Positions 1 to 8,365 of a DNA stretch of 44,155 nt are shown here, in pieces (the first letter of the stretch is position 1; each line of letters begins with the position of its first letter). Below the pieces are notes generated by a model that was given only the letters and a program-made list of their open reading frames with translations, had not been told where the DNA came from and did no database searches. This DNA comes from Massilia sp. PDC64 (lineage in GTDB: Bacteria > Pseudomonadota > Gammaproteobacteria > Burkholderiales > Burkholderiaceae_D), in the NCBI RefSeq assembly GCF_900101265.1, contig NZ_FMZS01000022.1, positions 1 through 44,155 of the forward strand, given 5' to 3'. The position numbers and the translations under genes were made by a program.

Positions 1-760
1 CGAGTCGGTCGCCCGCGGCCACGCGTCGCCGCGCGCGTTCTACGTGGACAAGCTGGCCGAAGGCGTGGCGACGATCGCCGCCGCGTTCTGGCCGAAGCCC
101 GTCATCGTGCGTCTGTCCGACTTCAAGTCGAACGAGTACAAGAAGCTGATCGGCGGTTCGCGCTACGAGCCGGACGAGGAAAACCCGATGCTGGGCTTCC
201 GCGGCGCCGCGCGCTACCTGGCCGAGGACTTCGCCGAGTCGTTCGAGATGGAATGCGCCGCGATGAAGCGCGTGCGTGACGAGATGGGTCTCACCAACGT
301 CGAGATCATGATCCCGTTCGTGCGTACGCTGGGCCAGGCCGAAAAGGTCATCGCGCTGCTGGCGAAGTACGGCCTGAAGCGCGGCGAGAACGGCCTGCGC
401 GTCATCATGATGTGCGAAGTGCCGTCGAACGCCATCCTGGCCGAGCAGTTCCTGCAGTATTTCGACGGTTTCTCGATCGGCTCGAACGACCTCACGCAGC
501 TGACGCTGGGCCTCGACCGCGACTCCGGCATGGAGCTGCTGGCCAAGGACTTCGACGAGCGCGACCCGGCCGTGAAAGCCATGCTGTCGATGGCGATCAA
601 GGCCTGCCGCGCGCAGGGCAAGTACATCGGCATCTGCGGCCAGGGTCCTTCGGACAACCCGGACTTCGCCGTGTGGCTGATGGAGCAGGGCATCGAGTCG
701 ATGTCGCTGAATCCGGACTCGGTGATCGATACGTGGCAGAAGCTGGCGTCGATGCAGTAA
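1..760 (+). CDS. ppsA: phosphoenolpyruvate synthase, C-terminal part (5' end outside window)
   Basis: PEP synthase converts pyruvate, ATP and water to PEP, AMP and phosphate in gluconeogenesis. The open frame runs in from the left edge (first full codon at base 2, reading ESVARGHASPR), so only about 252 C-terminal codons of a roughly 800-residue protein are present. This part is the PEP/pyruvate-binding TIM barrel: it contains GSNDLTQLTLGLDRDSG and the catalytic-cysteine segment GICGQGPSDNPDFA, with Cys encoded at 635-637. A GTG at 44 is an internal Val codon, not a start. The gene ends in WQKLASMQ and is followed at once by a strong terminator. A paralogue sits in inverted orientation at the other end of the window (43375-44155). 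It is nearly identical but ends in WQKLAGAARIG and has a few substitutions and a three-residue insertion. Identification is secure; which copy is the ancestral ppsA cannot be told. Confidence 0.95.
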   Translation, partial: ESVARGHASPRAFYVDKLAEGVATIAAAFWPKPVIVRLSDFKSNEYKKLIGGSRYEPDEENPMLGFRGAARYLAEDFAESFEMECAAMKRVRDEMGLTNVEIMIPFVRTLGQAEKVIALLAKYGLKRGENGLRVIMMCEVPSNAILAEQFLQYFDGFSIGSNDLTQLTLGLDRDSGMELLAKDFDERDPAVKAMLSMAIKACRAQGKYIGICGQGPSDNPDFAVWLMEQGIESMSLNPDSVIDTWQKLASMQ

Positions 761-779
761 GCGTCACCGGCTTCCAATG

Positions 780-820
780 AAAACCGCTGCGAGGTGCAGG
801 TCACCTTGCAGCGGTTTTTT
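780..820 (+). terminator. Rho-independent terminator after ppsA
   Basis: A 17-bp stem (AAAACCGCTGCGAGGTG paired with CACCTTGCAGCGGTTTT, one G-T wobble) with a 5-base loop is followed by a run of T. It lies 20 bases past the ppsA stop and abuts the stop of the convergent TPR gene. The stem is flanked by A on the left, so it may serve both directions. Confidence 0.9.
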
Positions 821-1770
821 CATGCGTGGGCTTCGGTGTGGTGCAAACGCTCGAACGCCCGCTGGAACTCATCCAGATGGCGCGTAAAGGGCGGCGGCGC
901 GACGGCCCGCAGCCGCGCCAGCAGCGCTTCGCCTTCGGCCACGCGCTCCGTTTCCAGGCAGGCGCGCAGCAGGTGGAAAGCGGGCTGCGGACCGTGCCGC
1001 ATGGGTTCGTAGACCGGGCCGACGAGCGTGACGATCAGGCCCGTGTGGCCATACTGGCCCAGGTCGGCCGCCATCGTCATCAGGGCGCCGCCGTCCACCT
1101 CTTCTCCGGTCAGCACGGCCGTGTACTGTTCGCGCGCCGCCGGGAGGTCGCCGGCGGCGAGATGGTGCCGGGCCAGCAGGAGCCGCGCGCGCCAGCTGCC
1201 CGGCAGCGCGCAGGCTTCCCGCAGCGCGGCCAGGCCCCCGGCCTCACCCGTGCGCTCGCGCTCGACGGCCAGCCAGCCATTCAGCCCGTGTTCGAAATTT
1301 GGATCGAGCCGGACGGCCCGCCGCAGCAGGGCGGACGCCTCGTCCTTGTCGCCCAGGTCGTGCTTTACCTTCGCGAGGTTGGTGAGCAGCGCGGCCGTCT
1401 CGCCCACGGTCCGGATGCCCGCCTGCAGCACGGCCTCGGCCTCGTCGAGCCGGCCGCTTTCCAGCAGGACGATGCCGTACGTGACATGGCTGCGCTCCGG
1501 CAGGCCGTCGATCTCGACGAGGCGGGCGGCCGCCGTCGTCAGTTCGGGCGCGAAGCCGTCGGACAGCGCGGTGAGGATGGTGCCGTACAACGCGTCCGGC
1601 GCGTCCCAGTGTGCCTTCAGCTGGGGATGCAGCACCTTGTCGCGCCATTCGTCGCGCGACATCGCCACCTGGCGGCCGTGTTCGTCGTAGGCCGTGATGA
1701 CGTCGTCCATGGCGGGCGCCGGGGCGGCGGGTTGGCGGGTGCGGAAGGCGGCGAGCAGGCGTCTGAACAT
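820..1770 (-). CDS. TPR-repeat protein of unknown role
   Basis: This 316-residue protein is made of helical tetratricopeptide-like repeats, for example the blocks around VLLESGRLDEAEAVLQAGIR, LAKVKHDLGDKDEASALLRR and ARHHLAAGDLPAAREQYTAV, a pattern typical of protein-protein interaction scaffolds. There is no signal peptide or membrane segment; the short N-terminus (MFRRLLAAFRTRQ) is basic. I chose the ATG at 1770 because a GGAG sits seven bases upstream. The frame stays open further upstream, but without a ribosome site. The gene stands alone and converges on ppsA. Its function cannot be inferred beyond scaffolding. Confidence 0.8.
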   Translation of the reverse strand: MFRRLLAAFRTRQPAAPAPAMDDVITAYDEHGRQVAMSRDEWRDKVLHPQLKAHWDAPDALYGTILTALSDGFAPELTTAAARLVEIDGLPERSHVTYGIVLLESGRLDEAEAVLQAGIRTVGETAALLTNLAKVKHDLGDKDEASALLRRAVRLDPNFEHGLNGWLAVERERTGEAGGLAALREACALPGSWRARLLLARHHLAAGDLPAAREQYTAVLTGEEVDGGALMTMAADLGQYGHTGLIVTLVGPVYEPMRHGPQPAFHLLRACLETERVAEGEALLARLRAVAPPPFTRHLDEFQRAFERLHHTEAHA

Positions 1771-1960
1771 GGCAATTCTCCAGGGAACGATGCATGCATT
1801 ATTGGTGTTGATTTCCACGCGGCAATTGATTTTCCCCCGCAGATGGATTGCGACCCGAACTGCGTCAACGGGAAGTCGATGTTGAGCTTGAAGCAACAAG
1901 TTGTTGACTTGTCACGGAAAAACGTTACACTCTGGCAAAACTTTTATGTCGAGGACGAGG

Positions 1961-2323
1961 ATGAAGCGTTTGATCTGGCTGGCAGTCGTGATGGCATCGA
2001 TGTGGACGGGCGCCGGCCATGCGGCCGATGCGGGCCTGTGCAAATCGATGTGCGGCACGGAACAACGCGAATGCCGGGCGAACGTGCGGGGACTGGCAGC
2101 CGAGGACGGCAAGCCGTTGTTCGAGATGACCGAGCGCAATCCGATGGCGCGCGCGGCACAGGAGCAGGTGCCGGCACCGGCGGCACGGGCCATCGACGAC
2201 GCCGGCACGCAAACGCGCAGGATCGACAAGTCGGCGCAGTGCGACGTCGCTTACCAGCGCTGCGTCCGCGCGTGCGCCGCCCCGGCCGGGTCCGTGCTCG
2301 TCAAGCCGAAGCAGGACCGTTGA
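1961..2323 (+). CDS. small cysteine-rich exported protein
   Basis: A 120-residue protein beginning MKRLIWLAVVMASMWTGAGHA, a clear Sec signal peptide with an AxA-type cleavage site at about residue 21. The mature part has paired cysteines near its start (LCKSMCGTEQREC) and end (QCDVAYQRCVRAC), suggesting disulfide-linked helical hairpins in the periplasm. The ATG at 1961 is preceded by GAGGACGAGG. I do not recognise the family. The following 143 bases before nfeD show no gene. Confidence 0.65.
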   Translation: MKRLIWLAVVMASMWTGAGHAADAGLCKSMCGTEQRECRANVRGLAAEDGKPLFEMTERNPMARAAQEQVPAPAARAIDDAGTQTRRIDKSAQCDVAYQRCVRACAAPAGSVLVKPKQDR

Positions 2324-2466
2324 CTCCGCGCACAGACGCGCTAGACTGGCGATAACGATTTGATCACCCACCCGATCATTGAACCCGCTCTCATGCATGC
2401 GACCCTCGTCACCCACAGCGGGCGGCGGGGGTTTTTTATCCGTTCGATCCGACCACGGAGGCAATC

Positions 2467-2889
2467 ATGGCTGACTGGATGGGCTGGCTGGTAGCGGCCG
2501 GCGTGCTCGTGATCCTGGAACTGTTCACCGGGACGTTTTATCTCTTGATGATCGCCATCGGGCTCGCGGTCGGCGGCATCGTCGCGCTGGCCGGTGCGGG
2601 GGCGCCCACGCAGGCGATCGCGGCCGCCATCGTGGGCGTGCTCGCGACGGGGCTGCTGCACCGGTCGCGTTTCGGCCATCCGGCGAAGGTGGACGCGCAG
2701 CGCGACCGCAACGTCAATCTCGACATCGGCCAGCGCGTGACCGTGCCCGCCTGGGACAATGGCCGCGCGCGCGTGATGTACCGCGGCGCGCTGTGGGACG
2801 TGGAGCTGGGGCAGGGCGTCGCGCCGCATGCGGGCGAATTCCGCATCGTCGAGGTCCATGGCAGCCGGCTCGTGGTGGGGAATCCATGA
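2467..2889 (+). CDS. NfeD-family membrane protein (partner of QmcA)
   Basis: A 140-residue protein with two to three hydrophobic helices in the first 65 residues, followed by a soluble domain of about 60 residues with the alternating hydrophobic pattern and small-residue turns of the NfeD OB-fold (NLDIGQRVTVPAWDNGRARVMYRGALWDVEL). NfeD short forms act next to SPFH-domain proteins (QmcA/stomatin) in the inner membrane, and the QmcA gene follows 380 bases downstream. Start at 2467 with CGGAGG upstream. The stop overlaps the next start by four bases (ATGA), indicating translational coupling. Confidence 0.9.
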   Translation: MADWMGWLVAAGVLVILELFTGTFYLLMIAIGLAVGGIVALAGAGAPTQAIAAAIVGVLATGLLHRSRFGHPAKVDAQRDRNVNLDIGQRVTVPAWDNGRARVMYRGALWDVELGQGVAPHAGEFRIVEVHGSRLVVGNP

Positions 2890-3245
2890 ACAAGAAACAT
2901 GTGCTGGCCCTGCTGGTGGCGCTGACGCTCGTGTTCGGCGTCGTCGACGCGCGCGAGATGGCGCTGGGCGTCCAGTCCAATGGCTGGGCCGTCCTGTCCA
3001 CGGTGCTGTTCAGCTTCCTGAGCTTTTGCTGGTACCGCCTCGACAGCGACGCCCACCAGTACCGCCGCACGGCCCTGCTCAACGTGGGCATCGTGATGTT
3101 CGCGATCCTCGCCGTGCCTTACTACCTCGTGCGCAGCCGTCCGGCCGGACAGAAGGGGCGGGCGCTGCTGCGCCTGGCCGGCTTCTGCCTCGTGCTCGTC
3201 GGCGCGGCGGGTCTCGGCGGCGTCGCATACGAACTGCTCGCCTGA
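2886..3245 (+). CDS. small four-helix membrane protein between nfeD and qmcA
   Basis: A 119-residue, strongly hydrophobic protein with four predicted transmembrane segments (residues about 4-22, 34-50, 66-84 and 97-117). Conserved-looking loop motifs are WYRLDSDAHQYRR and PYYLVRSRPAGQKGRALL. It starts inside the nfeD stop codon. A clear paralogue lies on the far side of qmcA (4297-4647) with the same WYR-DSDA and PYYLVRSR-G-GRAL signatures, so both are probably accessory to the SPFH/NfeD complex. The role is unknown; the coupling to nfeD is seen directly in the sequence. Confidence 0.8.
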   Translation: MNKKHVLALLVALTLVFGVVDAREMALGVQSNGWAVLSTVLFSFLSFCWYRLDSDAHQYRRTALLNVGIVMFAILAVPYYLVRSRPAGQKGRALLRLAGFCLVLVGAAGLGGVAYELLA

Positions 3246-3272
3246 CCATCACCTCACCAAGGAAGGAAACCC

Positions 3273-4202
3273 ATGGAATTCACGTTCGGAACCGTCGCGC
3301 TGGTGATCTTCATCGTCGCCATCGTGTTCGTCTTCAAGACCATCAACGTCGTGCCGCAGCAGCACGCATGGGTCGTGGAGAGGCTCGGCAAATACCACGC
3401 CACCCTGGCGCCGGGCCTGAACATCGTCGTGCCCTTCGTCGACCGCATCGCCTATAAACACAGCCTGAAGGAGATCCCGCTCGACGTGCCGCCGCAGGTC
3501 TGCATCACGAAGGACAACACGCAGCTGCAGGTCGACGGCATCCTGTATTTCCAGGTGACGGACGCGATGCGCGCGTCGTACGGCGCGTCGAACTACATCC
3601 AGGCGATCACCCAGCTGGCGCAGACGACCCTGCGCTCCGTGATCGGCCGCATGGAACTGGACAAGACGTTCGAGGAACGCGACCACATCAACACGACGGT
3701 CGTCAACGCGATCGACGAATCGGCCGCCAACTGGGGCGTCAAGGTGCTGCGCTACGAGATCAAGGACCTCACGCCGCCGGCCGAGATCCTGCACGCCATG
3801 CAGCGCCAGATCACGGCCGAGCGCGAGAAGCGCGCGTTGATCGCCGCGTCGGAAGGCCGGCGCCAGGAAGCCATCAATATCGCGAGCGGCGAGCGGGAAG
3901 CGGCGATTGCCCGTTCGGAAGGCGAGAAGCAGGCCGCCATCAACCGCGCGCAGGGCGAGGCCGCCGCCATCGTCGCGCTGGCCGACGCGAGCGCCAGCGC
4001 GCTGCGCCAGGTGGGCGAGGCGATCCGCTCGCCGGGCGGCATCGATGCCGTCAACCTGCGTGTGGCCGAAGAGTACGTGCACGCCTTCGGCAACCTGGCC
4101 AAGACGAACAACTCGATCATCGTCCCGGCCGACCTGGGCGACATGAGCGGCCTGATCGCGTCGGCAATGACGATCGTGAAGTCGCAAAAGCCGTCGGTGT
4201 GA
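3273..4202 (+). CDS. qmcA: SPFH/Band-7 (stomatin-like) protein QmcA
   Basis: A 309-residue stomatin/prohibitin-superfamily protein: one N-terminal transmembrane helix (residues 5-22), then the Band-7 domain beginning VVPQQHAWVVERLGKY and including LDVPPQVCITKDN and GRMELDKTFEERD, then an Ala/Glu-rich coiled coil (about residues 175-245). Such proteins assemble large rings in the inner membrane and influence membrane quality control and proteolysis. ATG at 3273 has GGAAGGAA upstream. It is the centre of a four-gene cluster with NfeD and two small membrane proteins. Length and domain order are normal for QmcA (about 305 residues). Confidence 0.93.
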   Translation: MEFTFGTVALVIFIVAIVFVFKTINVVPQQHAWVVERLGKYHATLAPGLNIVVPFVDRIAYKHSLKEIPLDVPPQVCITKDNTQLQVDGILYFQVTDAMRASYGASNYIQAITQLAQTTLRSVIGRMELDKTFEERDHINTTVVNAIDESAANWGVKVLRYEIKDLTPPAEILHAMQRQITAEREKRALIAASEGRRQEAINIASGEREAAIARSEGEKQAAINRAQGEAAAIVALADASASALRQVGEAIRSPGGIDAVNLRVAEEYVHAFGNLAKTNNSIIVPADLGDMSGLIASAMTIVKSQKPSV

Positions 4203-4296
4203 TGATGATCAACGGCGAGCTCTCGCGCTTCCCTAAGCTGTTCGACGTCGTCTAACGCGCCGCCAGGGGGCCTCCCGCGGCGCATGAGGAGCCGCG

Positions 4297-4647
4297 ATGA
4301 GTCACCAGCGTGTCGTGTTGTGGATCATGGTCCTGATGGCCGGCACGGGCCTGCTCGACGCGCGCCATGCCGACGCCGGCGCGCAGCTGCACTTCGTCGT
4401 CGGCATCGCCGTCAGCTACCTGGGTTTCCGCTGGTACCGTGGCGACAGCGATGCGCGTGGCTTCCAGAGGTCGCGCTGGCTCAGCGTGGCCGTGGTGGCG
4501 TTCACGGTCGCCACGATTCCGTATTACCTCGTGCGCAGCCGCGGCGACGGAGAGCGCGGACGGGCGTTGATGGCATACGCCGCCTGCCTTGCGGCCGCGG
4601 CGTTCGCCGTGTGGGTGGGCATGGCCATCCACATCGGCCTCAGTTGA
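4297..4647 (+). CDS. small membrane protein, paralogue of the gene before qmcA
   Basis: A 116-residue, four-helix membrane protein. It shares with the 2886-3245 product the motifs WYRGDSDARGFQR, IPYYLVRSR and GRALM at equivalent positions, so the two arose by duplication and now bracket qmcA. ATG at 4297 is preceded by ATGAGGAGCCGCG, giving a good ribosome site. It converges on the TonB receptor gene with only seven bases between stops. No enzymatic motif is visible. Confidence 0.75.
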   Translation: MSHQRVVLWIMVLMAGTGLLDARHADAGAQLHFVVGIAVSYLGFRWYRGDSDARGFQRSRWLSVAVVAFTVATIPYYLVRSRGDGERGRALMAYAACLAAAAFAVWVGMAIHIGLS

Positions 4648-4654
4648 CTGTTCT

Positions 4655-6829
4655 CTAGAAGTCGACCGTCGCCGACACGGTGAACGTGCGCGGCGCGCCG
4701 AGCACCAGATAGCCGTAGCCCGGATACCCGCCCGCCGACGCCCAGTAATTCCGCCCGAACGCATTGTCCACGCGCGCACGCACCATGACGTCGCGATCGA
4801 GCACGCGCGTCATGTACGTGGCGCCCAGGTCGAGGCGCGTCCACGACGGCAGCTTCTGCGTATTGGCCGCATCCGCGTACTGGTGCGACGTGTAGACGGC
4901 GCGCGCATTCAGCGACAGGCCGGCCACCTGCGGCACGTCCCAGTCGGCGCCGATGTTCAGCTGCGTGCCGGGCACGCCGATCGCATCCTTGCCGTCGTTG
5001 ACGCCCCCGGCCGTGCGGCGCTGTTCCGCGTCCAGCAGGGTGAGGCCGCCGAGCACGCGCAGGCCGTGCATCGGCATGCCGAACACGGACAGTTCGAGAC
5101 CCTGGTTGCGCTGTTCGCCGAACACGCCGAACACACCGTCCTGGATGTAGCCCAGCGGCTGCGCCGTCGAGAACAGCGCGGCGCTCATCCCCAGCTTGCC
5201 GCTGTCGTACTTCACGCCCACTTCCTTCTGGCGCGAGGTGTACGGCGCGAAGATCTCGCCCTGGTTGATGACGTTGACGCCCGAGGCCGTCGGCCCCTGC
5301 TGCAGCGCCTCGATGTAGTTCGCGTAGACCGACACGTTTTTCACCGGCTTGTAGACGATACCCGCGACCGGCGTGTTGGCGCTCCGGTCGTACGCGCTGT
5401 TCTGCGCGCCCGTGTTGTAGTCGTAACCGTAGGCCTTGATGCGCTGGTGGCGCACGCCCGCCGTCACGCGCACGGTGTCGTCCAGGAAGGACAGCGTGTC
5501 CGCCACCGCGTAGCTGGACAGGATGGTCTTGGCCGTCAGCAGCGGGTTCGCGAGCGAGCCGCCCACGAAGGCGTTCGCGGCGGGCGCGGCGACGTCGACG
5601 GGGCGGTACAGGTTCGACGTCCAGCCCGCGAAGTCGCCGAACGCGTACGCATTGTCCGACTTCGATTCGAACGCGGACGCGGTGGCGCTGACCGTGTGCT
5701 TCACGGTGCCGGTCGCGAAGTCGCCGCGCACGCCGAGTTCTCCCGTGCGCACGTTGTCCTTGCGTTCGTTGTCGAAGCGGGTCATCACGGTGCCGCCGTT
5801 GTTGTCCGTCGTCGTCGGCGACGAGATCACGTTCGATTCGCGGCCTTCGCGCGCGCCTGCCGCCGCCCACGCGACGACGTGCGGCGCCAGGTCGACTTCG
5901 CCGCGCAGCGTGCCGAACGTGTCGCGCTCGTTCGAATGCGTCCACGGCTGGGCAAAGTTGCTGTCTGCTTCCGGCGCGGTGGGGATCGCGAGGCCGGAAC
6001 CCACGGTCACGCTGGGCCGGCCGTTGCGCAACTGGTGGTCCTGGTAGCCCACGTCGGCCGACACGCGGTAGTTGTCGCCGCGGTAGTCCAGGCCGACGGA
6101 GAACACGGACAGTTCGCGGCGTTCGCGGTCGACGGCCGTGTCGCCGTCGCGGCGGACGGCGTTCACGCGGATGCCGGCGCGGTTGCCTGCGCCGAAGCGG
6201 CGTGCCACGTCGGCTGCGACATAGGTCTGGCCGCCCGATTCGACGCCGACCGTGACTTCATTGAGCGGGGTATTCGGCGCGCGCTTGGGCAGCAGATTGA
6301 TCATGCCGCCGATGCCGCCGCCGCCCGGCGCCGCGCCGTTGATGAAGCTGTTCGCGCCGCGCAGCACTTCCACGCGTTCCAGCAGTTCGCTCGCCACGAA
6401 CTGGCGCGGGAGCAAACCGTATAAACCGTTATACGCGAGGTCGTCCGAGTTCACCGCGAAGCCGCGGATCACGTACAGCTCCTGGTAATTGCCGAAGCCG
6501 CGCGCCACGCGCACGGACGGGTCGTTCTGCACGACGTCCGCGACACTCCGGGCCTGCTGGTCCTGGATCAGCGCGTGCGTGTAATTGGTGGCATTGAACG
6601 GCGCGTCCATGATGTCCACGTTGCCCAGCAGGCCCAGACGCCCGCCGCGTGCCACCTGGCCGCCGGCATAGGCGGACGGCAGGCCCTGCGCCGATGCGTC
6701 GGCGGACGCGGTGACGACGACCGTGGCCATGCCCTGGTCGGCCGTCTGTGCCGAGGCGGAGGCAGCGAGGAGGAGGGCGCCGATGGCGATCGGCGTGAGG
6801 ATGGTATGGGGAAACGGTGCGGACTTCAT
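4655..6829 (-). CDS. TonB-dependent siderophore receptor (FhuA/FoxA-like)
   Basis: A 724-residue outer-membrane receptor that would import an Fe(III)-siderophore with energy from TonB-ExbBD. A signal peptide ends near residue 28 (ASASAQ). A TonB-box-like ATVVVTA follows at about 35-41, then the plug domain (DVVQNDPSVRVARG, YVIRGFAV, VEVLRGANSFING, GGMINLLPKRAP) and a 22-strand barrel ending in aromatic VSATVDF with terminal Phe, the outer-membrane sorting signal. There is no N-terminal signalling (STN) domain, so it is not a FecA/FpvA-type transducer. It is transcribed divergently from a PepSY-TM gene, and the shared promoter region carries Fur-box sequences. The substrate cannot be assigned. 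Confidence 0.93.
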   Translation of the reverse strand: MKSAPFPHTILTPIAIGALLLAASASAQTADQGMATVVVTASADASAQGLPSAYAGGQVARGGRLGLLGNVDIMDAPFNATNYTHALIQDQQARSVADVVQNDPSVRVARGFGNYQELYVIRGFAVNSDDLAYNGLYGLLPRQFVASELLERVEVLRGANSFINGAAPGGGGIGGMINLLPKRAPNTPLNEVTVGVESGGQTYVAADVARRFGAGNRAGIRVNAVRRDGDTAVDRERRELSVFSVGLDYRGDNYRVSADVGYQDHQLRNGRPSVTVGSGLAIPTAPEADSNFAQPWTHSNERDTFGTLRGEVDLAPHVVAWAAAGAREGRESNVISSPTTTDNNGGTVMTRFDNERKDNVRTGELGVRGDFATGTVKHTVSATASAFESKSDNAYAFGDFAGWTSNLYRPVDVAAPAANAFVGGSLANPLLTAKTILSSYAVADTLSFLDDTVRVTAGVRHQRIKAYGYDYNTGAQNSAYDRSANTPVAGIVYKPVKNVSVYANYIEALQQGPTASGVNVINQGEIFAPYTSRQKEVGVKYDSGKLGMSAALFSTAQPLGYIQDGVFGVFGEQRNQGLELSVFGMPMHGLRVLGGLTLLDAEQRRTAGGVNDGKDAIGVPGTQLNIGADWDVPQVAGLSLNARAVYTSHQYADAANTQKLPSWTRLDLGATYMTRVLDRDVMVRARVDNAFGRNYWASAGGYPGYGYLVLGAPRTFTVSATVDF

Positions 6830-6847
6830 GGGAATGTTGCTTGTTTG

Positions 6848-6864
6848 ATGAGAATAATTCTCAT
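6848..6864. promoter_or_regulatory. Fur box, perfect palindrome, TonB-receptor side
   Basis: ATGAGAATAATTCTCAT is a perfect inverted repeat about one centre base, matching the Fur consensus core (TGATAAT-N-ATTATCA) closely. It lies 19 bases upstream of the receptor start, where Fe-Fur would block the promoter. Confidence 0.85.
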
Positions 6865-6891
6865 TATACGGAGCGTTCTTGCGTTCGTAAA

Positions 6892-6906
6892 TGAGAACTA
6901 TTATTA
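6892..6906. promoter_or_regulatory. second Fur-box-like site, PepSY-gene side
   Basis: TGAGAACTATTATTA fits the Fur 7-1-7 pattern with a strong right half (ATTATTA) and a weaker left half. It lies 43 bases before the PepSY gene, so the divergent pair appears doubly controlled by iron. Confidence 0.65.
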
Positions 6907-6948
6907 TCTAGGCTCAGCCGCAACAATCCCGCCCCGCGTCTCCCGCTC

Positions 6949-8118
6949 ATGTCTCCCGCACACCTCCGCCGCTGGTCCTGGATCCACACCTGGAGCAGCC
7001 TCGTTTGCACCGTCTTCATGCTCCTGCTGTGCCTGACGGGCCTGCCGCTGATCTATCACCACGAGATCGGCCACCTGCTCGGCAACGACATCGAAGCGCC
7101 GCAGCTGCCGGCCGACCTTCCACGGGCCAGCCTAGACCGCGTGATCGCGGCGGGCCAGGCGCGCTATCCGGACAAGGTCATGATGTACATGTCGCAGGAG
7201 CTGGACGAGCCGAACCTGTGGTTCCTGACGATGGGCGCGCACGCGAACGATCCCGATTTCAAGAGCATCGCCATCGACGCGCGCACCGCGCAGTTCGTCG
7301 GCGAGCCGCCGATCGAGGGCGGCGGCGTCATGCAATTCCTCTTCCACCTGCACGTCGACCTGTTCGCCGGCATGTGGGGCAAGCTGTTCCTCGGCTTCAT
7401 GGGCTTGCTGTTGCTGGTGGCGATCGTCTCCGGCGTCGTGCTGTACGCGCCGTTCATGCGCAAGCTGGAATTCGGTACCGTCCGCCAGGGCCGCACGGCG
7501 CGCCTGAAATGGCTCGACCTGCACAACCTGCTGGGCATCGTCACGCTCGCGTGGGCGCTCGTCGTCGGTGCGACGGGTGTCGTCAATACCTTGGCCGATG
7601 TCCTGTTGAAGGTGTGGCAGGCGACGGAGATCGCCGCGATGACGAAGCCGTACGCGGGCCAGGCCGCGCCCACGACGCTGGCGTCGATGGAAGCGACGGT
7701 GCGCCATGCGGAAGCGGCGGCGCCGGGCATGCGCGTGGGCTTCATCGCGTTCCCCGGCACGCCGTTCGCGAGTCCGCATCACTACGGCGTGTACATGCAT
7801 GGCGACGCGCCGCTGACGTCGCGCCTGTACCAGCCCGTGCTCGTGGACGCGCAGACGGCCGTTGTGACGGACCGGCGCGACCTGCCGTGGTACCTCAAGA
7901 CGCTGCTGCTGTCGCAGCCGCTGCACTTCGGCGACTACGGCGGCGCCGGCATGAAATTCGTGTGGGCCCTGCTGGACGTGGCGACGATCGTCGTACTGGG
8001 CAGCGGGTTGTATCTGTGGCTGCAACGAGGGCGGGGGCGAGGGCGCGCGGTGGCGCGGCCCGCGCGTGCGCAGGCGGACGAGGCGCCCGCGCTCGTACGT
8101 GAAGGAGATATCCGATGA
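6949..8118 (+). CDS. PepSY-associated transmembrane protein, iron-uptake linked
   Basis: A 389-residue inner-membrane protein of the PepSY_TM (PiuB-like) family, often found beside siderophore receptors and thought to reduce or release iron from siderophores. Visible are the N-terminal helix after RRWSWIHTWSSL, the FHLHVDLFAG and KWLDLHNLLGIV histidine-containing helix ends typical of the family, further helices near residues 145-165 and 195-215, and a last helix at about 345-365. The C-terminal tail is Arg-rich and low-complexity. Divergent from the receptor, with a Fur-box-like site upstream. It overlaps the next gene by four bases (ATGA). Confidence 0.88.
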   Translation: MSPAHLRRWSWIHTWSSLVCTVFMLLLCLTGLPLIYHHEIGHLLGNDIEAPQLPADLPRASLDRVIAAGQARYPDKVMMYMSQELDEPNLWFLTMGAHANDPDFKSIAIDARTAQFVGEPPIEGGGVMQFLFHLHVDLFAGMWGKLFLGFMGLLLLVAIVSGVVLYAPFMRKLEFGTVRQGRTARLKWLDLHNLLGIVTLAWALVVGATGVVNTLADVLLKVWQATEIAAMTKPYAGQAAPTTLASMEATVRHAEAAAPGMRVGFIAFPGTPFASPHHYGVYMHGDAPLTSRLYQPVLVDAQTAVVTDRRDLPWYLKTLLLSQPLHFGDYGGAGMKFVWALLDVATIVVLGSGLYLWLQRGRGRGRAVARPARAQADEAPALVREGDIR

Positions 8119-8306
8119 CCGCATCGTTCCGCCACCTGTGGGGCATGCCGCTGCTGCTGGGCGCCGTGACGGTATTCGGTCTCGTCGTGGGCCTGCTGGA
8201 AGACGGCGCGTGGGACGTCGTCGCGGCCGCCGCGCTGGCGCTGCCCGTGCTGGTGGGCGCGTGGTACGCGTTCAGGCCGGCGCGCCCTGTCGATCCGGCG
8301 AGGTGA
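8115..8306 (+). CDS. small two-helix membrane protein coupled to PepSY gene
   Basis: A 63-residue protein with two hydrophobic helices (about residues 9-28 and 33-54), starting inside the stop of the PepSY gene after GAAGGAGATATCCG, a strong ribosome site. Small proteins of this layout commonly follow PepSY_TM genes; its role is unknown. Confidence 0.75.
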   Translation: MTASFRHLWGMPLLLGAVTVFGLVVGLLEDGAWDVVAAAALALPVLVGAWYAFRPARPVDPAR

Positions 8307-8365
8307 CGGCCGCGCCGGCCCGTGCGACCATCGGCATCTTTCGGCGATCCACGAGGAGGCGGCAC

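Noticed and set aside
2385..2436. Possible terminator between the cysteine-rich protein and nfeD (CCCGCT, later AGCGGG, then a T run)
   Set aside because: The arms are far apart and the T run is separated from the stem by a G-rich segment; too weak to call.
4202..4255. 17-codon frame (MMINGELSRFPKLFDVV) starting in the qmcA stop codon
   Set aside because: Too short, and it has no ribosome site of its own beyond coupling. It has no recognisable family; translational leakage cannot be excluded, but there is no positive evidence.
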